From assembly GCA_029990175.1 (NCBI GenBank), contig JARKIP010000051.1, positions 1,364,001-1,428,000 on the forward strand: 64,000 nt of DNA, read 5' to 3'. Shown here one piece after another: positions 47,275-57,597 of this stretch. The notes under the pieces were generated by a model. The model was not told the origin of the DNA. It searched no databases and worked only from the letters and a program-made list of their open reading frames with translations. Every line of letters begins with the position of its first letter. Within the stretch, counting starts at the first letter, position 1. Both the position numbers and the translations under genes were made by a program. The DNA is from Petunia secreta. Its lineage: Eukaryota; Streptophyta; Magnoliopsida; Solanales; Solanaceae.

Positions 47275-47650
47275 AGTGCTGAAACAGTTTGAAATAGCAC
47301 ATATACAATGCTGAAATAATCCAGAAATAGTCTAAAACAGTACCGATGCAGTGCTGAAACGATGCTGAAACAGTTTGAAACAACACAGATACAGTGCTGA
47401 AATGATGTATAAATAGTTTGAAACAACGCAGATACAGTGCCGAAACGATGCGGAAACAACGCAGATACAGTGCCGAAATGATGCAGAAACAGTTTGAAAC
47501 AGCGTAGATACAGTGCTGAAACGATGCAGAAACAGTGTGAAATAGCACAGATATAGTGCTGAAACAATACAGAAATAGTTTGAAACAACGCAGATACAGT
47601 GCTGAAATAGCGCAGCTACAGTGCTGAAATGATGCAGAAACAGTTAGATA
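47275..47650. repeat. Minisatellite, AACRCAGATACAGTGCTGAAA unit
   Basis: Irregular tandem units of about 20 and 40 bp built from CAGATACAGTGCTGAAA, CGATGCAGAAACAGT and TTGAAACA. About nine copies of the CAGTGC core are visible. Both strands contain long repetitive frames (for example repeated VSASFQHC on the minus strand), which are products of the repeat and not genes. Confidence 0.88.
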
Positions 47651-47663
47651 CAGTGTAATTTGG

Positions 47664-47800
47664 GGAAATGATAGGAGGAAAAGTGAAATTGGGGGAAATG
47701 AGAGGACTAAAAGTGAAATTGGAGGAAATTGTGGGAGGAAAAGTGAAATTAGGGGAAATGAAAGGAGGAAAAGTGATATTGGGGGAAATAGGAGGGAAAA
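47664..47800. repeat. 30 bp purine-rich minisatellite
   Basis: Four to five units of about 30 bp with the pattern GGAAATGARAGGAGGAAAAG followed by TGAAATTGGG. The strand is almost entirely purine. Confidence 0.9.
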
Positions 47801-48024
47801 TATAAGGGTTTGGTGTGTTATGGGATAATATTACTATGTTTTTGCTATATTTTGTAATTAACTTTTCCTTTCTTTTATAATGGGTAATTTTACTAAAATA
47901 TTGCTATGTTTTGTAAATAACTTCTAAAACTTATTCTTTTATGTAAAAATTATCTTTGTTTTACTCACCACTTGAGCCAAGCCACTATCCTTTTTAGACT
48001 ATAACCAATTAACGTAAGTCCATA
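47801..48024. other. AT-rich spacer
   Basis: No gene. It contains two related words, TATTACTATGTTTTTGCTAT and AAATATTGCTATGTTTTGTA, about 65 bp apart, which suggest a small decayed duplication. Confidence 0.5.
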
Positions 48025-48982
48025 TTCCAACTATCTCTTGCAAAATCTTACTACATCAAAAGTTTTGTGCTATAATGAGAACCTCTGGAAATTGTGTATC
48101 CACTAATCTAACCTCAACAAATTGGAATACGCCTTTGTTAGTATAGTTTTTTCTCCTTGTGTACGTATACAATTTTTGTCATTTTATTACATCGAGTGTC
48201 TCTAGAATACTGTATGTTCGCTAATGAAAGCATTGCACTTTTATCAACAACATTCTCTCTACAATGAAATAAGATCAAGGCATGTGTCTGAAGGCTTCTC
48301 CATGGTGTAGAGCCCAATGTGGCTTGGCTTCAACCTCTTTGCTGACAAGTCTGACTCAAAAGAAAGAGCATGGAGATTCAACTCCCTCACCAGATATGCA
48401 ACTCATCAATGAATGATAACCCCATCCTTGGTAGTCAACTTTTATGCACAAATTTTTTATTCATAATTATTAGAAGCAATTTAAAACCAACCAATGACCA
48501 AACTTTTAATGCATAACATTAGGAAAATTGGAAGCAGACACGCGATTTCCAGCAATTTTGTGGTTGTCCGTCGATGTCAACGAAAACAACCTCACAACTA
48601 ATTAAGCTAGCTTTGGACATAGATTTGGTTGAAACTTGAAAAAATAATTTTAAAGTTGAGTTGAAAAATATTTGTTGGAGCTTGAAGTTGCATTTAAACA
48701 TACATTTCACTTGTAAAAAAATTGAAGTTTTGCGAATGGTAAAAAACTAGTCAATTTTAAGTTTTTGATTTAAAAAAGGAACAAATGGTATGAATAAACA
48801 ATCTTTTTAAAACAGCTCTAAGAGAACGAATGGAAGTCAACACCCCACCCTGGATTTGTATGACTTAGTATAGCATTGATAAAGTCATAACCATCAGGCT
48901 TTTGAAAGAGTTAACAGTAAATCTTGAAAGCATTTTTCTCCTACTGTGTATTGAGCTTAAAGGATTATCTTTGAAGTATCAT
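48025..48982 (+). promoter_or_regulatory. Upstream region of the intact NLR
   Basis: About 0.96 kb before the chosen ATG. Most of it is conserved in the pseudogene copy at 21236-21377 and 22687-23183, so it duplicated with the gene. It carries an extra 216 bp segment (48607-48822). I see no convincing TATA box at a fixed distance. The conservation up to and including GACTTA and GCATTGATAAAGTCATAACC near 48865-48895 makes that part the likeliest core promoter or leader. Confidence 0.6.
48607..48822. mobile_element. 216 bp insertion in NLR promoter, possible MITE
   Basis: Present in the intact NLR promoter and absent from the paralogous promoter at about 23110, where ATTAAG joins AGAGA directly. 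It starts CTAGCTTTGGACATAG and ends CAGCTCTAAG. A TAAG on both sides could be a short duplication. The AT-rich interior with AAACATACATTTCACTTG suggests a non-autonomous element. Deletion from the other copy is the alternative. Confidence 0.6.
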
Positions 48983-51688
48983 ATGGCCTATCCTGCAGTG
49001 AACTCTCTTATTCAAACTCTGGAGCTAATCCAAAGGACTTACCCATCTTTGATCCGAGGTCAAGCTGCAGAGATAATTGGCACTCTCCGTTCTAGTGCTG
49101 AATATTTTCAAAATATTCTTGAAAACGCTAGCCACCATAAACATGAGTATGAAAAAATTAAAGATTTGATTGGAGAGGTGAGAGATGCTGTGCAACAAGC
49201 CGAAGATCAAGTTGAATCAAATATTGCTCAAATTATGAGTAGGTGGTCCGAAAGGACTATTCAAGATGAACCAGGGCTTATACTTCAGGACTTACAGCAA
49301 GCAATAGTCAAGATTGATGCAGTTAGAAATCGCTTGGCCCTCGTTATTGAGAGTAGCATCTGCACCAATGATGGCAATGCGTATGTAAACCGTGCTGCTG
49401 GAGAACATTTCTCCAAAATGGGAGATTCTTCATCCTCAAAACGTACTTCGACTAACCATCTCCAGAATGTTACAGTGGGTTTGGATGATGCGTTGAAGAA
49501 GATTACTGATCGACTACTTGGATCTGCTTCTGAGCGAGAAGTCATTCCTATTGTGGGAATGGGCGGATGTGGGAAAACCACACTTGCCAAGAAAGCTCTA
49601 TGTGATCCCTCAATCAAGTCCCGATTCAACATAAACGCGTGGGTTACAATATCTCAAGAATATCACCTGAGAGAAGTTATGCTAAGCCTTGTACATAGCG
49701 TTACTGGAAGTAACTCAAATCAAGATATGAGTGATGATCACTTAATGGAGGAGGCACGTAGAGCACTGCTAGGCCAAAGGTATCTTATTATCATTGATGA
49801 TATCTGGAGTAGAGAGATCTGGAATTTGATAGCAAGAGCACTTCCTGATAATGAAAATGGGAGTCGAATCATTTTGACTACCAGGCTTAAAAAGGTGGCT
49901 AAGTATGTTAACCCTGATATTCATGAAATGGTACCGTTGAATTTAAATGAGAGCTGGAAGTTGTTTTGCCATAATTTTATTGGGGCCGAAAATGAGTTTC
50001 CTTCACAACTGGAGGAAATTGGGAAGAAAATAGTTGGAAAATGTCAAGGACTACCGCTAGCGATTTTGGTGGTTGCAGGGCATCTCTCAAAAGTTCCTAC
50101 GACAAAAGAGAGCTGGGCAATTGTAGCTGAAAATGTAAGTGAAGTTGTTCACAGTTATCCAGACAAATGCTTGGCGGTGCTTGCAATGAGTTACCATCAT
50201 CTACCTATTCACCTCAAACCTTGTTTCCTGCACTTTGGAATATTTCCTGAGGATTCTGATATTCGTGTTCGGAGATTGATCCGACTGTGGGTTGCAGAGG
50301 GATTCTTAAAGTGGGATAGGCTGAAAAGTCCGGAAGAAGTGGCAGAGGATTGTTTGGAGAATCTGATCAGCAGAAACTTAATCATGGTCAGAAGGAGGAA
50401 GTCCAATGGCCAGATAAAAACTTGTGGTATACATGATCTTTTGCGGGATTTGAGTGTGAGTGAAGCTCAAAAGGAGGAGTTTTTGGTTTTAACTAAGCCT
50501 AACCAAGTTCCTAATTTTCCACCAGAGAGATCTCATTTTAGTTTACATACCACCATTTCCCTGGAAAAGTTTTCGACATCCTCAAAAGTTGTTCGTTCCT
50601 TGTACTTTTTCGAGGAACCTCATGAACCAGGAGAAGAAACTTCGGAATTCAAAGCTTTGAGGGTGTTGGCTGCCATTCCTACGCCTTATAATTTCTTCTT
50701 TCGCCACCACTTAACATTACATTCTTCTATCTTGAGATACCTTGAGGTTGTGAGTGAACATTTTCTTGTTGATTCCCTTGCATATATGTATAACCTTCAA
50801 ACCCTTATCTTTTACCAACCTAGGGTAACAGGCATCCATAGACAAGATCTCAGTTTACCCAACCATATTTGGAATTTAAAGCAGTTGAGATATCTTCGTC
50901 TCGCGCAGGGCGCTTATCTACCCAATCCTCAAGGTATTTTAAGCACCAATACCGAAGACAGTATCAATGACCTTGGTCTGCAGCATCTACAACATCTTTC
51001 CCTTCTACGGTTGACTAGTTGCACAAAGGAGGTACTTTCTTGCCTTATAAATCTAAAGAAGTTGAGGATTGATAATCTCCAAAATGACTACGGAGGTCCC
51101 AAAAGCCTACTCAATCTTATCTACTTAAACAAACTCGAATCCCTCTTCCTGTGGCTTCATAGTTATCGCCGGCCATACACCTCTCTTGGTGAATGGTGTT
51201 CTTTCCCGATGTCTCTTAAAAGATTGACCATCCGCGGAGGTAAGCTACCGTGGAAAGACATGGAAATTGTTGCAATGTTGCCAAACCTCCAAGTGCTAAA
51301 ACTCAAAGAATATGCATTCGGGGGTTCTATATGGATGCTAAATGAGGAAGTTCAATTCAAGCAGCTAAACTTCCTCCTACTTGAACACTTTGATCTAAAG
51401 CAGTGGGAGGCTAGCAGTGTTAACTTCCCAAATCTTCGACACCTGGTGTTGGTGGATTTCTTGGAGCCGACCCTGAGATCGGGACTGAAGCGAATCCCTC
51501 TAGCCTTTGCGGATATATGCACCTTGGAGTCAATCGAGTTGTATAGATGTGAGCTGGATCTTGCAAAATCAGCGAGAGAAATTCAACAGGAAGTAGCTTC
51601 CATGGCGGGATACCTTGATGTCCGCATCTCTTCTGGTATGAATTTTGACCAACATTTCAAGATGTATTTTTTCACCAAAATAATATAA
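48983..51688 (+). CDS. CC-NBS-LRR immune receptor (R1-like NLR), intact
   Basis: A 901-residue, uninterrupted gene. I start at the ATG giving MAYPAVNSLIQTL, as in R1-like proteins. The open frame upstream to 48902 has no ATG. Residues 1-150 are a coiled-coil-type domain. NB-ARC follows: P-loop GMGGCGKTT (192-200), kinase-2 YLIIIDDIW (267-275), RNBS-B GSRIILTTR (293-301), GLPLA (356-360), and IHD (483-485) in place of MHD. Leucine-rich repeats fill about 560-890, for example LKQLRYLRLAQ and LPNLQVLKLKEYAF. Such cytoplasmic receptors bind ATP or ADP, detect pathogen effectors and trigger cell death. The pathogen cannot be told from sequence. It closely matches the neighbouring pseudogene. RPP13-like is a less likely family label. 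Confidence 0.93.
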   Translation: MAYPAVNSLIQTLELIQRTYPSLIRGQAAEIIGTLRSSAEYFQNILENASHHKHEYEKIKDLIGEVRDAVQQAEDQVESNIAQIMSRWSERTIQDEPGLILQDLQQAIVKIDAVRNRLALVIESSICTNDGNAYVNRAAGEHFSKMGDSSSSKRTSTNHLQNVTVGLDDALKKITDRLLGSASEREVIPIVGMGGCGKTTLAKKALCDPSIKSRFNINAWVTISQEYHLREVMLSLVHSVTGSNSNQDMSDDHLMEEARRALLGQRYLIIIDDIWSREIWNLIARALPDNENGSRIILTTRLKKVAKYVNPDIHEMVPLNLNESWKLFCHNFIGAENEFPSQLEEIGKKIVGKCQGLPLAILVVAGHLSKVPTTKESWAIVAENVSEVVHSYPDKCLAVLAMSYHHLPIHLKPCFLHFGIFPEDSDIRVRRLIRLWVAEGFLKWDRLKSPEEVAEDCLENLISRNLIMVRRRKSNGQIKTCGIHDLLRDLSVSEAQKEEFLVLTKPNQVPNFPPERSHFSLHTTISLEKFSTSSKVVRSLYFFEEPHEPGEETSEFKALRVLAAIPTPYNFFFRHHLTLHSSILRYLEVVSEHFLVDSLAYMYNLQTLIFYQPRVTGIHRQDLSLPNHIWNLKQLRYLRLAQGAYLPNPQGILSTNTEDSINDLGLQHLQHLSLLRLTSCTKEVLSCLINLKKLRIDNLQNDYGGPKSLLNLIYLNKLESLFLWLHSYRRPYTSLGEWCSFPMSLKRLTIRGGKLPWKDMEIVAMLPNLQVLKLKEYAFGGSIWMLNEEVQFKQLNFLLLEHFDLKQWEASSVNFPNLRHLVLVDFLEPTLRSGLKRIPLAFADICTLESIELYRCELDLAKSAREIQQEVASMAGYLDVRISSGMNFDQHFKMYFFTKII

Positions 51689-52845
51689 AAAAAGTTGCAA
51701 CTTAAAGTAAGTTTCAAGTAATTTTCAAATATGTAAATTTTAATGTTAAAATATTGAATTAATCTAATCCAACTTAGCTTTAGTCAATTGACTCTCGAAA
51801 AACGAAAAATATCACATAAATTGAGACGGAATGAGTACTTCTACCAAGAACTACTTCAGAAAGAGTAAAAAGAGTTACTTATTGGTTTTCTTTTCGTGTT
51901 TGCAGATAGTTATACACTTGCTAAAACCCTCGTTTGAAAGGCTTTGCTTCCCTCGAGTAACAGGAAGCTCTATTTTCCTAGACCCAAATCAGAAAATATC
52001 AGACCGCTCCAGAAGGATTTCACGTTGATCAGAGTTGACTTCTTTCTATTCGTCTAGTTTTAACTACTCATAAAACTAGGAAAATTAACCTTGCTTTGCT
52101 TTGCACATTCTTAATTGTCTTCGATCGTAGGACTGGTCTTTTTACAAAATAATCAAATATTGCGTTTTCTATTTACGTGTGCATGAGGAGAAGTATGATA
52201 ATCTTCAATTTCTTCAGGTACATGTTTTCAAGAACTTCACAAGTTTATGTGAAGTATTTCTAAAAGAAGTACCAATTTAAGATCTATGATAATATAGAGA
52301 TCTAAATTTACATTTTAGTCACGTTTGACTCACTTTTTGAGAATTATTTATAAATAAAAAATCTCATAGCGACTTGTGTATTTTTTTAAAACCATCATAA
52401 CGACTTGTAAGTACTCTTCTCCAGCAGAAATCCATGGGCATATCCAAATGAATTTGTATATTTGTTAAATACATGCCACAAAACAATATTGTTATCATTT
52501 GATCTCTTCAATCTCGGCTTGTTCTTTTAGACTGCATTGAAAATGAAGTGAATAATAATCAAAATTCAAAGTCATATCACCGCATCCATGTGAAAGAAGA
52601 AGAAACCAAAAAATGAAAAGGGAAGAGAATATAAAGAAAATTTCAAAAGCAGATCACAAATTAAACAATAGATCACATTAATAAACAGCCGAACAATATT
52701 GTTATAATTTGAGATTTAAAAAAATCACGGACTTGTAAATACTCATTACCTAGTTCTCAGTTTAAACCACAAAAAAAAAAAAAAAAAACACTCCTACATC
52801 AAATAAGTTTAATTCTCTTAATGATTTGCCAAACAAGGTTGCTCT
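51689..52845. other. 3' flank of the NLR, no further gene
   Basis: AT-rich sequence. A poly-A tract lies at about 52771-52790. Short frames (for example 51831-52028) have no recognisable motif. No clear polyadenylation signal stands out beyond general A-richness. Confidence 0.5.
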
Positions 52846-53935
52846 GTGCAAGGAAGGGGCTTTTTAGTCCCAATGAATCTAAGCAGTCACACCTCAATGA
52901 TTAAAAATTTATCTGACACCAAAAAGGCGAATTCTATAATACAAAACACAATAACACAAGATAAATTAAAAACACAAGAATTCTATAATACAACCACATC
53001 AGATATTCATGCAAATACTCACCATTTGGCACAGATGCCCGGTGAAGTGGCCATGCAGAAAGACGAACCAATTGAACCTAATGATGATATATTACCATCA
53101 CACAATCAACTTCCTTCCATGCAACCACAAGAACACTCAAAAGATTTTTAAGAATTCCAAGGCATCACCCCCCACCTCCTAAATAACTCAACTTCTCCAC
53201 ATAATGTTCCCATTCTAATATCGGGTATATAGAAGGAGAGTTATTCTAGTACCAGTACTAAGGAGACTACCTACTTGAAGAATATCCAACATACCACCAT
53301 CCAACTTCATTCCTCCTCCGATAATGTTTGCAACACAGCTACTCCCAATAAATCATCAACCCCTTTCATGGCTGGAACATGCATTGGCAGGACAAGCAAT
53401 CTCTTTCAACATAGATCTAAATGGCCAAGAGATAGTCCTTCTAATCCATTATCCAATGTTCTTAGCCCAATTGATCACAGAGGGTATGAAACTAGCTATG
53501 GACAATTATATCAATCATATATGGATGATGAATATAGTGGACCCTTTTAGCTCCAGCACTATTTCCTCACCTACACAATCCCTAGAACCTGCCTCACCAC
53601 TTCAATCCACACCCAAATATGAATCCCATTCACAACCTACCATTTTTTAGACCATAGGATCCAAATGCTCCACCTTTGTTCTTCCCATAGCAACCACAAC
53701 CAGTGCATGCAAACTCTCCACCACCCCAACAACCTGTCAACCTACATAACCAAGTACCACCACCCCAAATGAACCAACCACCCCCTAAAATGAACATACC
53801 AGTGCAACCACTAATAAATCACCAGGAGGAAGCCCCACGGGAAATTCTGAACGAGGATGATGCTCCTCCTATTATACAAGAACAAGACCTAGCCAACATG
53901 AAAAATGAGGAGGTGGTGGAACCTACCCCATAGGG
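52846..53935 (+). pseudogene. Degraded ORF of unknown origin
   Basis: Consecutive plus-strand frames with protein-like composition run across three phases. The order is a Thr/Gln-rich start (52846-53151), a middle part with LNGQEIVLLIHYPMF and MDNYINHIWMM (53324-53560), and a Pro-rich then acidic end with PPPQMNQPPPKMN and REILNEDDAPPIIQEQDL (53703-53933). Frame changes and a stop at about 53650 show decay. I do not recognise the family. A transposon gag or LINE ORF1 origin is a guess. Confidence 0.35.
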
Positions 53936-54008
53936 ATCGTTCACCAAAATTTCAAGCCTTCGCGTAGCAATGTGCATGCTCTTCCTAGAGTTAGAGGCTA
54001 GGAAGTAC

Positions 54009-54820
54009 TGTTATTTCCCACGATTACACCACTTTACTGTTTTAAGGACCAGTTCCTTAAAATGTGTTTCTTTACTGTACGATATGCGGAATTAAAACTG
54101 TAAGTAATTGAACACCAGATATTAGCGTGAAAAAACTCCTTGACTCGGGATCAAAAAACCACGACCTACTTCTCAAGTAGGATTTCAACTTCACTATGTA
54201 AAAAGACCCACTCGGTTACAAGACTCACTCTTACTAACCTAGGACTAACTCTAATCCTTTAGTGATCTTTCTCATGATCAGTGAAGTTGTGTCAAGTCCA
54301 CGACTTGAACCAGAAAGTTTACAACTCGATTTTTGCTTAATACAATTGAACTAAGACTTGAACATTTACAAGATTCAATATAAGGAATAGGTTCTAACTT
54401 AGTTCTACTGTAGCTAACTGATTACACAAATAAGCTAATAACTCTTCTCAGCTTTTGCTCGATGCTCTCTGTATTTTTGCACACTTCTATGGCTGATATG
54501 CTCCACGTTTTATAGCTCCAGCAGCCAAGAAGTCTTGAGCAATTAGAACTCCAAAGCTTCCATGACTTTGAGTCCTAATTGGATTCTTCTTTCTAGAATC
54601 CGGATCTTCTATCCTTATCCTTGTATGTATGCAATCTTTTCATATCCGTTTAGACCTGCATAATTATCAAGATAAATATTAGGTTTAGGATAATTAATAA
54701 TATCTCAACTTAAACAATTTTGCATGAATTATCTATTCTGCTACAGTGATTCAAAGGAACAGGTCCTTTGAATCCGTTCCTCAGTCATCAGTCAAAACTC
54801 CAAGCTTATCCAAGCTAACA
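54009..54820 (-). repeat. Sirevirus 3' LTR
   Basis: Partner of 61308-62100. Length differences are due to small indels around 54370-54420 and 54600-54700. It is a different LTR family from that at 5719-6608. Confidence 0.93.
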
Positions 54821-54845
54821 ATTTCCCCCTTTTTGATGATGACAA
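54821..54845 (-). promoter_or_regulatory. Sirevirus polypurine tract
   Basis: The minus strand reads CATCAAAAAGGGGGAAAT directly before the LTR start TGTTAG. The same kind of tract precedes the LTR at 5719. Confidence 0.9.
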
Positions 54846-55279
54846 ATTCATAAGCATAGCTGCATATCCTTAATGTCCTGAAGTACAACTTAAGCTCAAA
54901 AAGACAATCAATCAGTGGAGAATTAATTTATCATTAAGGAACAGATTTCCAATTAGGTATAACTTCATGCAAAATCAGACTTACTCTTCCCCCTTTTGGC
55001 ATCATTGAAAAGGTTGCATAAAAAATATAACTCAAGTGTTCTACTTAATCAGCACATGGCCACTGAGGCAACTCAAAATACAAACATAAATCAAATTAAA
55101 GCAACTGCAAAACAATGATATTAGCCATCAAAGACAATTCATTAAATCAACCATTGAAATCAGGGGACACACGCAAGTACTACATAATTATCCAACGACT
55201 AAAGAAGAAAAAGGCAAAGGCACTAGGCTAGGCTAGATCCCACTAGACAAAAGATGGCTAACGGCTAAGGCTAAGGTGG

Positions 55280-56840
55280 TCAGGATGTGGAAGGACCAGG
55301 TCCCTGAGACTTGTTAAGCAACTCAAACATCTGCTTGAGCATTCCCTCATTGGTCTCCTTTGCCTTTGAGGCCTCTGCCTTCCAGTAATTCTTCTCCTCT
55401 TCCAACCTTGCTATCTCAGCAGCCTGAATAGCAACCTGTTGCCTAAGTGCCCTCACTTTGTTGCTCAATGGCTGCCTCCCAACACCAGCCTGTGGAGGAT
55501 CAGCCTGAACTGGCAAATCACAGCTTATCAATGTGGCACAGCCAAATTTTTCTTTCTTTGTAGCCTTCACCACCCCTTCCAAGGGAATCTTCAACTTTGC
55601 AAACACATCAGTCAGGATGAAACCAAACGGCAAGGAGTGCTTTCTCTTCCCAGCAATCACCCTTTTTATCAGGTGGATCATAAAGCTGGGCCAGTTGATC
55701 TGCTTTTCAGTGTCCAACAGTTCTATAAGGACCAGGTCCATGAAACTGGAAACTCCTCTTTTCTCCTGCTTTGGCAACACAATTCTGTTCACAAAATCAA
55801 ATAATACTTGGTGCTGTGGATGCATCTCACTCTTCTGCACTGCCCTGGGTTTCTCTTCCCCTTCATTCTCAGCAAACTTCCTAGTGATCTCCAGATCAGT
55901 AGGCAAGTTTGTCAAGTCAAGCCAAACCTTCTTGACATAACTGTCATACCTAGTAAAAGGAATCCCCAACAGCTCACCAAGTTCCCTTGTATCAAACATG
56001 ATCACATTATCATTGACAGAGGTAGTAATCCTATCTTCTTTGATGGAGCAGTTCTTGTAGAACTCTTGCACCATCCCCTTTGCACACCTACCAGAAATAT
56101 TAAGGACCATGTCCCTCCAACCCTGAGCATGTAGTTTTTGTAACAGCCATAACATTCCTTCTTCTTGCACATCAGACATTACCCGACCTTTCAACACCTT
56201 CCTGGTCAACATGTCCTCATGAACACAGTGTACAGACTCATCACCTTCAGCTTCACTATCACTCTCATCTCCAGCAAAGGACTCATCACTGTCACTAGCA
56301 GAGCTTTCAGACACAACAACTCTTTTGGAGGAGCTGGTCCTCTTAGCAGACTTCTCTGTAGCTTTAACCGAACTCCTTGTTACCCTTCTCTCAGCAACTT
56401 TTCTTTTCTTGGACTGAGGCACAACCTCCTCAGCATTTGCCATCTCATCATCCTCAGAAAAATCAGCAAGATCAATATCCTCCACTTCTTCCTCTTCAAC
56501 AACTTGTTTTCCTTTCCCTTTTCTGCTCCTTTCTAAGGCAGCAGCTAATTGTTCATCAGCAGCTTTTGCAGCACTTCTTGTCCTCCTAACCCCAGAAGCA
56601 GGAGTTGAGGCTGAAGGAACAGGTCCTTTTGCCTTGGATGAACTTTAAACTTTCTTCTTATTTCCGGGCTTATAACTATCACCTATTTTCTTCAACTTAG
56701 CAGCAATTCCAGCAGTCACATGGTCATCAATGGGTCCCTTTCTAGCCAATTTTTCTTTTCAGACTCCTAATGTTGATCAAATCCACCAAGGGCCTATCAC
56801 TATCACTTATAGCCTCATCAACATCTATCACATCCTCCAT
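55280..56840 (-). CDS. Sirevirus envelope-like ORF, mostly intact
   Basis: A 401-codon open frame (55280-56485) extends upstream without an ATG to about 56640. The first part to 56840 (MEDVIDVDEAISDSD) has stops near 56745 and 56646. The protein has a Lys/Arg-rich segment (QSKKRKVAERRVTRS), a Ser/Asp/Glu-rich acidic stretch (SDSDESFAGDESDSEAEGD), then a globular domain (MLWLLQKLHAQGWRDMVLN, ELGELLGIPFTRYDSY, WPSFMIHLIKRVIAGKRK). A C-terminal coiled coil (VRALRQQVAIQAAEIARLE) ends QGPGPSTS. No signal peptide or membrane helix is visible, which argues against a real envelope. It is homologous to 3292-5264. Its role is unknown. Confidence 0.82.
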
Positions 56841-56847
56841 GGGTGCT

Positions 56848-57597
56848 CTAAGAGCAGCCTCTGGAGACCCCGATGACCCATGCATGGGTGCCAATTTCCT
56901 TAGCATTATCCGTATCAAATCTTTTGGGTAATTTCTTAACGTACTTTTGTTGATGGATCATAGTTCCATTTGAGGTTTGCTTAATTTGTAAACCCAAAAA
57001 GAAATTGAGTTCACCCATCATGCTCATCTCAAATTCACTCCCCATTAAGTTTGCAAATTCCTTACTTAAATTTTCACAAGTAGCACCAAATATTATATCA
57101 TCTACATAGATTTGAACAATTAAGAGATGCTTACCTTTTTCTTTTAAGAACAATGTACTATCAATTTTACCTCTCTTGTATCCATGCTGGAGTAGAAATT
57201 TTGATAGTCTTTCATACCATGCTCTTGGTGCCTGCTTGAGCCCATACAAGGCCTTGTCCAACTTGTACACATGTTCAGGGAACTGTTCACTTTCAAAACC
57301 TGGAGGTTGCTTGACATACACCTCTTCTTTCAAGTAACCATTCAGAAATGCACTCTTAACATCCATTTGATGTAGAGTAAATTCCATGTATGTAGCAAAG
57401 GCTATAAGAAGTCTTATTGCTTCCAGTCTTGTAACTGGAGCAAAAGTCTCATCATAGTCGATGCCCTCCTCTTGACTATATCCCTGAACGACTAGCCTGG
57501 CCTTGTTTCTTGTTACCATGCCATCCTCATCAAGTTTGTTTCTGAAAACCCATTTTGTTCCAATTATGGACCTGTTCCTTCGCTTGGGTTCCAGATG
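56848..57597 (-). pseudogene. Sirevirus reverse transcriptase, RNase H deleted
   Basis: The RT shows NKARLVVQGYSQEEGIDYDE, LHQMDVKSAFLNGYLKEEV, LDKALYGLKQAPRAWYERL, the catalytic IYVDDIIFGAT and MMGELNFFLGLQI. After KRFDTDNAKEI, where relatives continue into the RT end and RNase H, the sequence switches at about 56890 to unrelated residues and then to the envelope-like region. The frame is collinear with the upstream integrase frame, separated only by a TGA at 57598 where TGG (Trp) is expected. Without RNase H the element could move only with help. Confidence 0.9.

Noticed and set aside
47105..47588. Minus-strand ORFs of 113 and 147 codons with repeated FQHC words
   Set aside because: They arise from the minisatellite. 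The repeat keeps several frames open at once.
48902..48982. 27-codon upstream extension of the NLR frame
   Set aside because: It has no ATG, and the pseudogene copy lacks an open frame here. The MAYPAVNS start fits the family better.
55439..56589. Plus-strand ORFs up to 135 codons
   Set aside because: They are shadows of the minus-strand envelope-like ORF, with Ser/Leu/Phe-rich composition and no motif.
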